59,084 nt of DNA from positions 1-59,084 of the forward strand of contig JAGROY010000202.1 in the NCBI GenBank assembly GCA_020439995.1, given 5' to 3'. A program made the position numbers and the translations under genes. Below the pieces are notes generated by a model. It was not told where the DNA came from, made no database searches, and saw only the letters and a list, made by a program, of their open reading frames with translations. This DNA comes from Verrucomicrobiia bacterium (GTDB lineage Bacteria > Verrucomicrobiota > Verrucomicrobiia > Verrucomicrobiales > DEV007). Every line of letters starts with the position of its first letter. The first letter of the stretch is position 1. Positions 16,224 through 26,288 of this stretch are shown piece after piece.

Positions 16224-18602
16224 TCAATCACTGCTTTCTGACGAGTCACCGTCGCCTGAAGGACGATAGTCCTGGCCACCGCCACCCTCAGCTGCTGCGC
16301 CTTCGCTACGGGGAGCTCGACGCTCTCCACCACGGCGATCGCCTCGATCACCACGACCTCCCCGGTCGCCGCGTCCACGTCCGCCACCACCACCACGGCG
16401 GTCGCCTCGATCTCCGCGGTCACCGCGATCATCGCGACGACGACGCTCACCACCACCGCCATTGTCGGCGGGTGCTTTGGCGGCGTCAGCTGCACGTTCT
16501 TCGTCAGTGAGTGCAGCTTTGCGGCTCATCTTGACTCGGCCGCGATCATCGACACCGATGCACTTGGCACGGACGATGTCGCCGACTTTGACAACGTCTT
16601 CGACTTGGTTGACCCGGAAGTCAGCAAGCTCGGAGATGTGGATCATGCCATCGCGGCCAGGCAGCACTTCGATGAAAGCGCCAAAGTCTTTGGTGCTGAC
16701 AATTTTGCCTTCGTAAATGGTGTCGATCTCGATCTCCTGGAACTGGCGGGTGATCATTTCGATCGCGCGATCGAGTGACTCCTTCTTCGCCGCATAGACG
16801 TGCACGGTGCCATCGTCTTCGATGTTGATCTCGGCACCCGATTCGGCCTGGATGCCTTTGATGTTTTTGCCTCCTGGGCCGATCAGTTCCCCGATCCGAT
16901 CTGGATCGATTTTCACGCTCTCGATGCGCGGAGCATGCTCGCTGATGGGCTTTGGAACCGAAATAACATCGTTCATGACCTTGAGGACATCGGCTCGCGC
17001 GTTGCGAGCGACTTCGATTGCCTCTTCAAGGATTGAAAGTGGAAGGCCTGGCAGCTTGAGGTCAAGCTGGTAGCCGGTCACACCTTCTTCCGTGCCGCAA
17101 AGTTTGAAGTCCATGTCGCCGAAGAAGTCTTCCGAACCAATGATGTCCAGAAGCGTCTCGTAGCGCTTCATGTTGCCATCGTCATCGAAGTCGGTGACAA
17201 GGCCAACGGAGATACCCGCCACAGGGCGGCTGAGTGGAACGCCGGCATCCAGCAGTGACATGACGCCACTGCAAACACTGGCCATTGAGGTGGAACCGTT
17301 GGATTCCATTACCTCGCTGGTCACGCGGATCGCGTAGGGGAAATCCTCTTCGCTGGGCAGCACAGGCGCGACGGAGCGCTCTGCCAGGTCACCGTGCCCA
17401 ATTTCACGACGGTTCAGACCACCCATCCGGCCAGTCTCACCGACGCTGAACGGTGGGAAGTTGTAATGCAGGATGAACCGCTTGCGATCTTCGCCGCCGA
17501 CATAGCTGTCGAGGAGTTGTGCCTCGTCTGCTGGTGCGAGCGTGGTTAACGACAGCGCTTGTGTTTCACCGCGAGCGAACAGTGCAGATCCGTGAGTGCG
17601 CGGCATGACGCCGATTTCGCCGGAAAGCTGACGCAGCTGCTTGGTATTACGACCGTCGCAACGCTGGCCTTTATCCAGAATGCTGATGCGGAATGCCTTC
17701 TTCTGCAAGTAGTCGAACGCCTGGCTCATGGCGAAGGGTTCGGCATCTGGATACTTTTCGAGAATCGCTGCATTCACCTCGTCGCGCAGAGCTTCCACGG
17801 CTTTGCCACGTTCAACTTTGCTAGGCTTGTAAATCGCTTCTTCGATGCGATCGCCAGCCACTGCATAGGCGACATCCAGCAAATCCTGCTGTGCGACCAT
17901 CAACTTGTATTCCCGGGTAGGTTTGCCCGCCTTCGCGACCAGCTCTTCCTGGAGTTTGATGGAAACCTGCACTTCCTCCTGAGCAAAGCGCAGGGCCTTG
18001 ATGAATTCTGCCTCTGGAATTTCGTTGGCACCACCTTCGATCATGATGACGTCTTCTTTCGATCCCACATAGATGAGGTCGAGGTCGCTCGCCGCGCGCT
18101 CTTCGTGTGTTGGATTGATGACGAATTCGCCATCGACCCGGCCCACTCTTACGGCTCCGATCGGGCCTGCGAAAGGAATGTCAGAAATGGCGAGTGCTGC
18201 GGAAGCGCCATTCATTGCGAGGATGTCTGCATCGTTCTCGCCGTCAGCGCTCAAGACGATCGCAACGATCTGCGTATCATAGAGGTAGCCCTTTGGAAAC
18301 AGAGGACGGAGCGGCCGGTCGGTCACCCGGCATGTCAAGATCTCCTTTTCGGTAGGGCGGCCTTCGCGCTTGAACCATCCACCCGGAAAGCGGCCAGCTG
18401 CGGCTGCTTTCTCTTTGTATTCCACCGACATCGGGAACCAGTCCTGGCCCTCGCGGATTTTTGTCTGGGACACTGCCGTGACCATGATCACGGTCTCGCC
18501 GTATTGAACGGTGACGGCGCCATCGGCAAGTTTGCCCATCTTGCCGGTTTCTATCTTTATCTCGCGAGCCCCAAACTGGCCCGCCACTGTGTGGATATCC
18601 AT
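16224..18602 (-). CDS. pnp: Polynucleotide phosphorylase with RG/GD-rich tail
   Basis: This 792-residue enzyme degrades RNA 3' to 5' by phosphorolysis. It has two RNase PH-like cores: N-terminal MDIHTVAGQFGAREIKIETGKM..., then the second core with GHGDLAERSVAPVLP and FPYAIRVTSEVMESNGSTSMASVC. A KH domain follows (RIGELIGPGGKNIKGIQ), then an S1 domain (KIVSTKDFGAFIEVLPGRDGMIHISEL). The last 85 or so residues are a low-complexity basic tail of DRGDRGD and RGGGGGRGRGD units, longer and more repetitive than usual. Gene order rpsO then pnp is conserved widely, and the 351-bp leader between them is a likely site of autoregulation. An open frame antisense to it is a shadow. Confidence 0.95.
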   Translation of the reverse strand: MDIHTVAGQFGAREIKIETGKMGKLADGAVTVQYGETVIMVTAVSQTKIREGQDWFPMSVEYKEKAAAAGRFPGGWFKREGRPTEKEILTCRVTDRPLRPLFPKGYLYDTQIVAIVLSADGENDADILAMNGASAALAISDIPFAGPIGAVRVGRVDGEFVINPTHEERAASDLDLIYVGSKEDVIMIEGGANEIPEAEFIKALRFAQEEVQVSIKLQEELVAKAGKPTREYKLMVAQQDLLDVAYAVAGDRIEEAIYKPSKVERGKAVEALRDEVNAAILEKYPDAEPFAMSQAFDYLQKKAFRISILDKGQRCDGRNTKQLRQLSGEIGVMPRTHGSALFARGETQALSLTTLAPADEAQLLDSYVGGEDRKRFILHYNFPPFSVGETGRMGGLNRREIGHGDLAERSVAPVLPSEEDFPYAIRVTSEVMESNGSTSMASVCSGVMSLLDAGVPLSRPVAGISVGLVTDFDDDGNMKRYETLLDIIGSEDFFGDMDFKLCGTEEGVTGYQLDLKLPGLPLSILEEAIEVARNARADVLKVMNDVISVPKPISEHAPRIESVKIDPDRIGELIGPGGKNIKGIQAESGAEINIEDDGTVHVYAAKKESLDRAIEMITRQFQEIEIDTIYEGKIVSTKDFGAFIEVLPGRDGMIHISELADFRVNQVEDVVKVGDIVRAKCIGVDDRGRVKMSRKAALTDEERAADAAKAPADNGGGGERRRRDDRGDRGDRGDRRGGGGGRGRGDRGGRGDRGDRRGGERRAPRSEGAAAEGGGGQDYRPSGDGDSSESSD
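16280..16460. repeat. Low-complexity repeats encoding the PNPase tail
   Basis: This stretch consists of near-repeats of CGATC/CCACC-type units on the forward strand. They encode the Arg-Gly-Asp-rich tail of pnp on the reverse strand. Such degenerate repeats can expand or contract in-frame by slippage. Confidence 0.7.
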
Positions 18603-18953
18603 GTATTCTTCTTCTTTCTGTCTTTAGTGGTAAACGAAACAGACTGGCTGATCGAACACACGTGTAAGCAACTTTTCTACAGAGCCCGGCACCCTGGAGG
18701 TGTCCCGGAAAACTCTGAAGCGCCAGCACATTGAAAGCTGCGGAATCTCAACCCCGCAGTTGCATCAATCTATGCGTCAAATGCTGACGGCACGTCCTCA
18801 GACGCGAAACTGAATTTCGAACACAAACCATCGAGGTTCCAAATGGGAACGATCTTCGGGCAGGTGTTCGTCGCAGCCTGATCCTGACAGATTACAGCAA
18901 CATCCACTTGGGATGCAGGAAACCGGACGGGAACACGCGGCAATCCGCTGGGA
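18603..18953. other. 351-bp rpsO-pnp intergenic leader
   Basis: No gene is supported here. On the reverse strand it is downstream of rpsO and upstream of pnp. A 6-bp GC-rich hairpin (18738-18743 with 18754-18759, 10-nt loop) could be part of the RNA leader or an rpsO 3' end. In many bacteria this leader is cut by RNase III during pnp autoregulation; that such control exists here is inference. No obvious T-run terminator was found. Confidence 0.45.
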
Positions 18954-19211
18954 CTAGCGGCGCAGTTTCAGGGCTTTGATGACTTCCTGGTAGCGCTCGT
19001 TCTCGCGGTCTGCGAGGTAGTCGAGCAACTTCCGGCGGCGTGAAACGAGCTTCAAGAGGCCGCGACGTGAGGAGAAATCCTTCTTGTTCGCATTCATGTG
19101 CTCGGTCAAGTGGTTGATGCGCTCAGTAAGGAGTGCGATCTGGACACTTGCGCTGCCAGTGTCACCTTCGTGCAACTGGAATTGTTTTAGCTCTGTAGTT
19201 GTTTTGCTCAT
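18954..19211 (-). CDS. rpsO: Ribosomal protein S15
   Basis: This is the 85-residue small-subunit protein bS15/uS15, which binds 16S rRNA early in assembly. The start at ATG 19211 (MSKTTTELK) is chosen over GTG 19232 because it aligns with the usual S15 N-terminus. The conserved body is visible: [23 protein letters not shown], then [18 protein letters not shown], then Y---I--L-LRR. It is slightly shorter than the typical 88-89 residues. It is followed by pnp on the same strand, a widely conserved pair. Confidence 0.95.
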   Translation of the reverse strand: MSKTTTELKQFQLHEGDTGSASVQIALLTERINHLTEHMNANKKDFSSRRGLLKLVSRRRKLLDYLADRENERYQEVIKALKLRR

Positions 19212-19573
19212 CGTGTAATTTGCGAAAAACACCTCCAGTCAATTGCTTTTCAGCGCTGTGAATCACTGGATTCGGCGCGCCACTGAAGTAATTGCCTGGA
19301 AATTTTTCCTGCTCTCCACCATTGGAGAGGCCGGTTTGTTTCACATTCCAAACCCCACGAGCTTTGGAGCAACACTCAAGCCAATCAGAAACGGGTGAAT
19401 ACGCTCAGGCCAATGTGGCCACGGGCAATCAAAAACGTTTCCTTAAGGCCCGATCCCGCCTTTCGGCAGGCCATGGAGCGTAAGTCCGCTTCCCGGAGGC
19501 ATGGAATGGATTGAAGGTAACGACATATCCATCGATGGCAAGCGGTGAAATGACATGATTTTCGCACCCGCGA
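19212..19573. other. 362-bp intergenic region upstream of rpsO
   Basis: This is downstream of the kinase/WD40 gene and upstream of rpsO on the reverse strand. No coding frame is convincing. It must hold the rpsO promoter. A reverse-strand TTGACT lies about 35 bp before the rpsO ATG, but no good -10 box sits 16-18 bp after it, so I do not call a promoter. Confidence 0.4.
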
Positions 19574-22500
19574 TCATTGTGCCTCCCGGGCGGAATTGAG
19601 GACGCCTTTGTGAAGAATGGAGTCGCTATTTGCAGCGAGCCTGACGGCATTCTCCAATGCCTGTTTTGCGGATTCGGCGCGGTCCCGTTGACCCTGGATT
19701 CGTGCGCGTGCGAGCCAGCACAGGGCCGGGTCGAAATGGGAGGGCAGTGGCGGGGCTTGATCCTCCAAGGTAAATCTCACGGTTGGCAACCATCGATCAA
19801 TCAGGGCATCGGGGAGAAAATCGGCGAGCCAATCGAGTGATTCTGCGAGTTCGCTATCGTCGATGGAAGCCAGATAAGTGTCCGGAGTGGCGACGATTCC
19901 TGAAAGGCTGAGGTCAAAGTAAATATCGCTACTGCTGGGCTCCCTCTGATGAACTTCTACCGCGACAATGTTGTCCTGCTCCAGCTGGTCAGCCTTGAGT
20001 TGAAAAGTCGATCTTCCGGGTTCGCTTTGGTAGACAGAGGCGGGAGTATCGATGCCCGCCTTTCCTGCGGGCATGTTGGAGCGTCCGATTTCGTGACCAT
20101 TCAGGTAGGCGATCATGCCGTCGTCGTAGTCGCAGCGAAGCACCAGGTGTTTTCTGCGGCCTAGTTCGGGTTTTGGGAACGAGAAGCGAAAGTGAAATGT
20201 CATCCACGATGGATCGCTGCGCAGATTCGAAGCATTGCGGTGCAGTGTTGTTGTTGTGTTCGCCTTACTGCCAAAGCCCAGAGGGGCCTGGCCAGTGCCC
20301 CAGCTTTGGTCATCGAAGTGGTACTGATTCCACGACAAGCCCGGATCTGTGCCTCGGTCCAGGTATCGCCAGACAGCGGTATTGTCGACGAGGGGGTGTT
20401 CAGGATGTAATTTTTCCTCCCACGCCGCCAGTGTTGTCAGCAGCTTCTTCAAACGAGTGCCGTCGAAAGGCGAGAGCGCAATCGCTTGTCGAAAATGCTC
20501 GAGAAGTGCCAGGCCTCGCAGCCCCGTTGTGGCGTTCGGGCTTTCAGTCGATAGCGATGCTGTCAGGGCGGTCAAAGATTTTGCGGCGTATGCCTCATAG
20601 TGGCGGTCGGACGTTCGAGTTTCTCCCGCGAGGACGGACAACGTCTGCAGGGCGTCCCGTGCAGAGAGGAAGTCATCATGCTGGAGGTGGTAGTTCAAGC
20701 ATTCCTCCAGCAGTTGTTTTCGCTGCCGGAGGGCCATTGGCGGAAGTTGCGCGAGGGTTTGCCTGGCGGCGGAAAGCCCCTGTTCGTATGTGCTGGAGCG
20801 GAGTGTTAGGATTGTGCGGGCAGTCTCAATATCAGGCAGAGACTCACCCGTGCCTTCTGCGAGGCGCAGTAGCGTTTCGTGGAATTCCTCTTGCCCCGCC
20901 CCGCGGGCAGACTGCACCTCACGGGCTATCGCTCTACAAAGCGCCAGTCGTTCTGTCGCTCGGTCATCTTCAGGTAGCGAATTCCATTGCGAGCAGGCTG
21001 CTGCATAGTTGCTGGCTTGCAGGTTTCGCCAAAACAAAAATCGTGCGATATCAGTTCCGGGAGTTCTCAGTGCAGCTAGTTGAGTGGAGGAAGGAATCGG
21101 CATGGCTGGCGGACGGACGGGAATGCCCAGCGCGCTTGCGATCACTGGTTGGTCGACAGTGAAATGCAGTCCGTCACTCCGGAATTTTTCGAAGTCCATG
21201 GCGTAGCGGTTGCTGTCTGCCTGTTCCAGATCCCAGAGCCGGAGATCACCGTCTTCACCTGCTGACACCAGGTGGTTGCCACCTGTGTCAAATCGCACCG
21301 ACTGCACCACGCCGATGTGTCCTTCCAGGGTTTCAAGTTTCTGACGTGTGTTGACGTTCCACACGATGATCGTTTGATCCTCGCTAGCCGAGGCCAGCTT
21401 CGCTCCAGCTGGATCAAAACTCACATCGTACACTTCTCCAGCATGCTCTGTGAGGACTGCAACTGTCTTAAGGTTTTCAGTGCTCCACAGCCGTATCGTT
21501 TCATCAGCGGATGCTGAGGCTAGAATGGGTTGGGTGGGGTGGGCGCTGAGCGCGCGGGTGCTCAGCGAGTGCCCTTCAAGAGTTGATGATTTTGAGTAGT
21601 CCGCAGTAAGCCAGGTCTGGATGCTGCCATCAGGCATTCCTGCGCAGAACAGCCGGGATCCGTCGTGACTGAAGCAAAGGCTGAGCGGAACTTGCTGGTT
21701 CACACTTGCCTCGCTGATGTCAATTTCATAGGCCAGTCTCAGGGAATCGCGTTCCCAGACGCGAACCCAACCATCCTTGCCTGCGGTCGCAAAGTGCCGA
21801 CCGTCGGGGGTGAAGCGCACAGCATCGACCCGGTCATTGTGTGCATGCAGTGTGTTCACAGCGCCAGTGTCTCCTGACTTGAGAATATGAACATCGCCTC
21901 CTGCGGTGCCAACAGCGACGATTCCTTTGTCAACGAGTTCATCGATACTGGTAGCTCCCACCTCACCGATCTCCCAAGCATCCATCTCTTGCAGGTGCTG
22001 GCTATCCCAGCGCCGGATCTCAACACGATCGCTGGTGACGATTCCTCTGGAAGTCCACTCCATCGCCAGGATGGTGGTGTCATGAGCTCTTACTGTGGCT
22101 CGATCTGAACCCTGAGCTTCCCAGAGTGCTACGGTTCGATCGCTGCCAGCGGTTGCGATTAAGGTGCCGTCCTGGCTGAATGCAACATCGTTCACTTTGC
22201 CGCGGTGACCATCCAGAACGGCCTCAAGTTTCCCCGTGCCCATGCGGAATAAATAAATGGAGCCGTCGGATTCGGCTGCGGCGAGTTTGGTGCCATCGGG
22301 AGAGAAATCGATGGCTGTAATCTTGCCTGGGCAGGCATTCATGGAATTGGTGAGCAACCCGGTTTTCAAATCCCAGAAGCGGATGATGCCGCTCTCATCG
22401 GCGGATGCAAGCATCGTGCCGCGGGGATGGAAGCGGACGGCGCTGACTGCATTGGTGTGACCGATGAATCGTGCAGCCTGACGCCCTGATTCAAGATCCC

Positions 22501-25500
22501 AGAGCACAACGGTCCGATCCCCGCTGCCCGAAGCAAGGTTCTTGAGGCCTGATGAAACATCGATCGTACTGACGACGCCCTCATGCCCGGTGAACTCATG
22601 GAGCGCTTCGCCATTGTCGAGACTCCAAACCCGTACGGATCCGTCCTCTCCTGCCGTCGCGATCCTTGATTCCGATAGAAAGCGTAGTCCTGTACACTCT
22701 GGATGGCGAATGGACGCTTCACGCAGGCGGTCCCCGGATGCCGGGTCCCAGAACCTGACGATTCCATACTGGCTGACGCTCGCGAGCACTGTGCCAGACG
22801 GATTGAAGTCCAGGCCCACTATGTCGCGGACATGGCCTGAAACAATTTGTCGGGACGCACCATTCTGGAGATTCCAAATCCGAATGCCGCGATCGTCGCC
22901 TGCGGAGGCGAGGTAGCGTCCATCTTTGCTGAACTTGACGCAATTCACCTTCTTTGAATGCCCGATCACCGGGAATATTTCCTGACCAGTTGTGAGATTC
23001 CAGATCCGGACGGTGTTGTCGTTGCTCACTGTGGCAACTTTCTGGTTGTCGGGACTGAATTCAGCATCGACCAGGCGCGTGCTGTGTCCTTTGAGAAGGC
23101 CGACTTCACTCCCATCGCTGATGTGCGAGATCCGAGTTTCCGAGTCCCAGCTTGCAGAGGCTAACATTGTGCCATTCGGGCTGATTTTCACGCGGTAGAT
23201 GGCTTGAATGTGGTCTTGAAAAACGCGCGGTCTGATTTGTCCCGACGTCAGATCCCAACTGTCGATCTGGCCCGACCCAAGTCCTCCGAATAAGGTCGTG
23301 CCACGGTGATCCAGTGCTACGGCAAAGGGATCATTTCCGGACTCGGAAAAGCTCCATTTGACCTCGCCAGTCTTGCGATTCCATACGCGGACGAACTCGT
23401 CAATTCCGGCGGTTGCAAGGGTGCTGCCGTCCTGCGAGATGGTGAAATCGAACAGAGTGTTGCCCGCTTCACCTATTGAAGTGAGTAACTCACCTGTGCT
23501 GGAATTCCAGAATCGTACGAAGCCTGATCCATCGATCGCTCCCAACTCATTGCCATCCGTCGAAAACTGGAGTCGAAGCACCGCTCCGGAGCCGCCGTCG
23601 AACGAGCGGATCACTGCTCCATTGAATGGCTGAAACAGATGGAGTTCGGCGCTTTCGCCGCCCACGGCAAGGGTCGATCCGTCTGGGCTGAAGCAGACTG
23701 TCCATGGCGCGTAGCTGGTCTTGATTTGATGGAACCGTGCACCGGTCGTTGTATTCCAGATGTGAATGGTGTTGTCGTTAGGGCTACAGGTAGCGAGCAG
23801 GGTTCCATCGTTGTTCCAGGAGACTGATGTGGCTCGCCCATCGTGATGAGCGGTGTAGGGACTCTGCCACAACAGCGCGTAATTGCTGTGTCGATGAAGC
23901 AGGCTGCGGGCTGCTTCCTCTTCTGCACTGCCAGCATTGAGGAGGCGGGGCATCCGTTCGCGGAAGCCCGGCTCTGCTTCGTCGCGTCCGAATCCATCGA
24001 AGCCGATCGCCTGGCCTGCAGTCAGTTTTGCCCGGAAGTGTTTCTTCTCGTTCGCGAGTGCCAGAGCGCGGGTCAGCAGTGCTTTCCCGGCTTCGTGCCG
24101 GGAAGATTCCAGAAGAGCCTGGGTTCGATTGCGGGCGAGCCGGGCGTTCGTTGCTTCCTCTCCCGCTATGCGGGCCTGCCAGATACTGACGACGGTGCCG
24201 ACGATCATGGACAGTAGAACCGCCGATCCGGCGAGGAAAGCGACTCGGTTTCTGGCCGCCCACTTTACAAGGTAGTACCACGGTGTTGGCGCGGCAGCCG
24301 ACACTGGCTCGTTGCGCAAATGGCGCCCGATGTCGGAAACGAGCGCGTTGGCGGTGATGTAGCGTTCCGTGCGGTCTTTTGCCAGGCACTTCATCGTAAT
24401 CCAGTCGAGATCGCCACGCACCAAATGAGCGGGGATCCGGGTGGTTCCTCCTGTGGTGGCCAGGCGGTTGCTTGGCCGCGTGGGGATCTCACCTTTCAGG
24501 ATGCGCTCAAGTTCTGCCGGTGACGCACGGCTAATCTTTTTTGCATCCACGGGAGTGGTGCCTGTCAGCAATTCATACAAGAGGGCACCGAGTGCGTAGA
24601 TGTCGGTGCGGGTGTCGATATCTTCGTTGTTGCCCCCTGCCTGCTCAGGGCTCATGTAAGCCGGAGTGCCGAGAATCTGGCTTTGCCGGGTGTGTAAAGT
24701 GGTTCCGGGCAGCGGCCCGCTGCGGGTTGCCTTGGCTACGCCAAAGTCGATCACCTTCGGCAGACCGTCCATGACAAGGATGTTGGAGGGTTTGATATCG
24801 CGATGAATCACTCCTTTCTGGTGGGCATGCTGCACGGCACCGCAGACTCTCATGAAGAGGTGCAATCGCTCCTGGATGTTTAGTCTATTTCGGTCGCAGT
24901 AGTCGGTGATGGGCTCTCCGTCGACGAACTCCATGGCAAAGTAGGGGCGTCCGGTCTGTGTTGCTCCGGCTTCGAATACTTGGGCAATGTTAGGGTGCCT
25001 CATTAATGCAAGCGTCTGGCGCTCGCGTTCGAAGCGCGCCACCACTTCGCGTGTATCCATCCCGAGTTTTAGCACTTTGAGCGCAACCGTTCGCTTCACT
25101 GTGCCAGTTTGCTGCGCTTCCCACACGGATCCCATTCCTCCTTCGCCCACCAGCCGGATCAGGCGAAAGTGATCGATTACCGTTCCTGGTTCTTCACCCG
25201 GAATAATCGCCAGATCCATCCGGCTGCTGGTGGCGGCACCAAGTGTGGCCGTCGCTTCGTCGCCGCCTTCTTCGCGGTATCCCTCAAGCAGCATGAAAAC
25301 ATCCGCCATCAATTCCGCGTCGCCACGAGTCGCGTGCTGAATATAAGAATCCCGCTCGTCTTCAGGGTGGGCCAGGGCGACTTGGAAAATTCTCTCGGCG
25401 ACGCTTTCTTGGTCTTCGCCATGACCAGTGTGAAGCATACAGCGCGGGCATGTTTCCCCAGGGGCGGTTTGTGCACCACATTTTTTGCAGACTGCTTCAG

Positions 25501-25504
25501 ACAT
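19574..25504 (-). CDS. Giant Ser/Thr protein kinase with three WD40 propellers
   Basis: This is a 1976-residue membrane-spanning kinase. Residues 6-22 form a zinc ribbon (C6, C9, C19, C22). The kinase domain spans about 114-400: glycine loop GEGGMGSVW (120-128), VALK lysine K143, catalytic HRDIKPSN (D236), DFG D253, and SPEQAG in the activation segment. A transmembrane helix lies at 421-441. I count 21 WD40-type units (SPDG...IRIWN pattern) from about 535 to 1460, enough for three seven-bladed propellers on the far side of the membrane. A helical region and a galactose-binding-like beta domain follow (WRYLDRGTDPG..W...FDDQSWGTGQAPLGFG), and then a helical tail. It lies 6 bp downstream of an ECF sigma factor, a pairing typical of PVC-group bacteria. 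Ligand and substrate are unknown; the kinase probably controls the sigma factor. Confidence 0.9.
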   Translation of the reverse strand: MSEAVCKKCGAQTAPGETCPRCMLHTGHGEDQESVAERIFQVALAHPEDERDSYIQHATRGDAELMADVFMLLEGYREEGGDEATATLGAATSSRMDLAIIPGEEPGTVIDHFRLIRLVGEGGMGSVWEAQQTGTVKRTVALKVLKLGMDTREVVARFERERQTLALMRHPNIAQVFEAGATQTGRPYFAMEFVDGEPITDYCDRNRLNIQERLHLFMRVCGAVQHAHQKGVIHRDIKPSNILVMDGLPKVIDFGVAKATRSGPLPGTTLHTRQSQILGTPAYMSPEQAGGNNEDIDTRTDIYALGALLYELLTGTTPVDAKKISRASPAELERILKGEIPTRPSNRLATTGGTTRIPAHLVRGDLDWITMKCLAKDRTERYITANALVSDIGRHLRNEPVSAAAPTPWYYLVKWAARNRVAFLAGSAVLLSMIVGTVVSIWQARIAGEEATNARLARNRTQALLESSRHEAGKALLTRALALANEKKHFRAKLTAGQAIGFDGFGRDEAEPGFRERMPRLLNAGSAEEEAARSLLHRHSNYALLWQSPYTAHHDGRATSVSWNNDGTLLATCSPNDNTIHIWNTTTGARFHQIKTSYAPWTVCFSPDGSTLAVGGESAELHLFQPFNGAVIRSFDGGSGAVLRLQFSTDGNELGAIDGSGFVRFWNSSTGELLTSIGEAGNTLFDFTISQDGSTLATAGIDEFVRVWNRKTGEVKWSFSESGNDPFAVALDHRGTTLFGGLGSGQIDSWDLTSGQIRPRVFQDHIQAIYRVKISPNGTMLASASWDSETRISHISDGSEVGLLKGHSTRLVDAEFSPDNQKVATVSNDNTVRIWNLTTGQEIFPVIGHSKKVNCVKFSKDGRYLASAGDDRGIRIWNLQNGASRQIVSGHVRDIVGLDFNPSGTVLASVSQYGIVRFWDPASGDRLREASIRHPECTGLRFLSESRIATAGEDGSVRVWSLDNGEALHEFTGHEGVVSTIDVSSGLKNLASGSGDRTVVLWDLESGRQAARFIGHTNAVSAVRFHPRGTMLASADESGIIRFWDLKTGLLTNSMNACPGKITAIDFSPDGTKLAAAESDGSIYLFRMGTGKLEAVLDGHRGKVNDVAFSQDGTLIATAGSDRTVALWEAQGSDRATVRAHDTTILAMEWTSRGIVTSDRVEIRRWDSQHLQEMDAWEIGEVGATSIDELVDKGIVAVGTAGGDVHILKSGDTGAVNTLHAHNDRVDAVRFTPDGRHFATAGKDGWVRVWERDSLRLAYEIDISEASVNQQVPLSLCFSHDGSRLFCAGMPDGSIQTWLTADYSKSSTLEGHSLSTRALSAHPTQPILASASADETIRLWSTENLKTVAVLTEHAGEVYDVSFDPAGAKLASASEDQTIIVWNVNTRQKLETLEGHIGVVQSVRFDTGGNHLVSAGEDGDLRLWDLEQADSNRYAMDFEKFRSDGLHFTVDQPVIASALGIPVRPPAMPIPSSTQLAALRTPGTDIARFLFWRNLQASNYAAACSQWNSLPEDDRATERLALCRAIAREVQSARGAGQEEFHETLLRLAEGTGESLPDIETARTILTLRSSTYEQGLSAARQTLAQLPPMALRQRKQLLEECLNYHLQHDDFLSARDALQTLSVLAGETRTSDRHYEAYAAKSLTALTASLSTESPNATTGLRGLALLEHFRQAIALSPFDGTRLKKLLTTLAAWEEKLHPEHPLVDNTAVWRYLDRGTDPGLSWNQYHFDDQSWGTGQAPLGFGSKANTTTTLHRNASNLRSDPSWMTFHFRFSFPKPELGRRKHLVLRCDYDDGMIAYLNGHEIGRSNMPAGKAGIDTPASVYQSEPGRSTFQLKADQLEQDNIVAVEVHQREPSSSDIYFDLSLSGIVATPDTYLASIDDSELAESLDWLADFLPDALIDRWLPTVRFTLEDQAPPLPSHFDPALCWLARARIQGQRDRAESAKQALENAVRLAANSDSILHKGVLNSAREAQ

Positions 25505-25510
25505 CGCTTC

Positions 25511-26242
25511 TTACTCGCCAAAGACCGAGCGCAGGTGTGCCAGTTCTTGTTCGATTTCGTCTTCGGAAGTGACGGTTTCCATAATGGCTAGCCGCAACAT
25601 TTCACTATAGCGCTTTCGAAGCTTGAATGCGGCCAATCGTACGACTGATTCAGATAAGCCCAGCATCCCGGCAATTTGCCCGTAGGAGGCTTGGTTTCCG
25701 TCGGGAATCAACCGGTCGCGCAGTTGATCGAACAGCTCGCTTTTGCCTGCCCTCGTATACGCGATTTCCAGCTGGTTCATCACTTGCTGGAGGAGCTGGC
25801 GAGCCCATACACGGTCGAATTCCAGTGCGGGCGTCAGATTCGTCTGCGGCTCCATCGCGTAGCGCTGTTCGGCATCCAGCGCGTCGATTTTAATGACTGG
25901 TTGCCCGCCACCGCGCCGTTGCGTGCTGCCTTTCCGCCACTCATCAATTGCGAAGTTCTCGAGGGAGCGCAGAAGAAACGATCTCAGGCGGCCCCTTGAT
26001 TCTGTGGCATTGTAAAGGCCGTAGTTTCCGAGGAATCTCTGGAAAAATGCCTGTGTCAGATCCTCCGCATCCTCATGGCTATCTCGAAGCCGCCGAGCAT
26101 AGCAATAGAGTGGATACCAGTAGGCCCTGCACAAATCCGCCAACGCAGAGGGATCGTCCTGCTGGGCGTCCAGCACGAGGCTCCATCGGGTCTTTGGGAA
26201 ATTCGCTGGGCCGGTCTCTGACTCGGGGGTGGAGTCCGTCAT
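25511..26242 (-). CDS. ECF RNA polymerase sigma factor partnered with kinase
   Basis: I chose ATG 26242 (MTDSTPESE); the frame is open to 26317. The 243-residue protein begins with FPKTRWSLVLDAQQDDPSALADLCRAYWYPLYCYARRL, the sigma region-2 pattern of the large ECF sigma groups found in Planctomycetes and Verrucomicrobia. The DAEDLTQAFFQRFL box belongs to region 2.3/2.4. Near the C-terminus SYGQIAGMLGLSESVVRLAAFKLRKRYSEML is the region-4 helix-turn-helix. It is followed 6 bp later by the kinase gene. In such pairs the kinase is thought to phosphorylate the sigma factor and control its activity, instead of an anti-sigma factor; no anti-sigma gene is present here. Confidence 0.9.
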   Translation of the reverse strand: MTDSTPESETGPANFPKTRWSLVLDAQQDDPSALADLCRAYWYPLYCYARRLRDSHEDAEDLTQAFFQRFLGNYGLYNATESRGRLRSFLLRSLENFAIDEWRKGSTQRRGGGQPVIKIDALDAEQRYAMEPQTNLTPALEFDRVWARQLLQQVMNQLEIAYTRAGKSELFDQLRDRLIPDGNQASYGQIAGMLGLSESVVRLAAFKLRKRYSEMLRLAIMETVTSEDEIEQELAHLRSVFGE

Positions 26243-26288
26243 TCCGCGAGTTCCACGATTGGGACGGTTGGATATCGCAAAGATGGGA

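Noticed and set aside
17559..18734. A 391-codon forward frame antisense to pnp
   Set aside because: It is antisense to conserved PNPase core sequence and shows no motif of its own.
18945..18960. CCGCT/AGCGG hairpin at the rpsO stop codon
   Set aside because: It is only 5 bp with no T-run and overlaps the end of the coding sequence, so it does not support a terminator.
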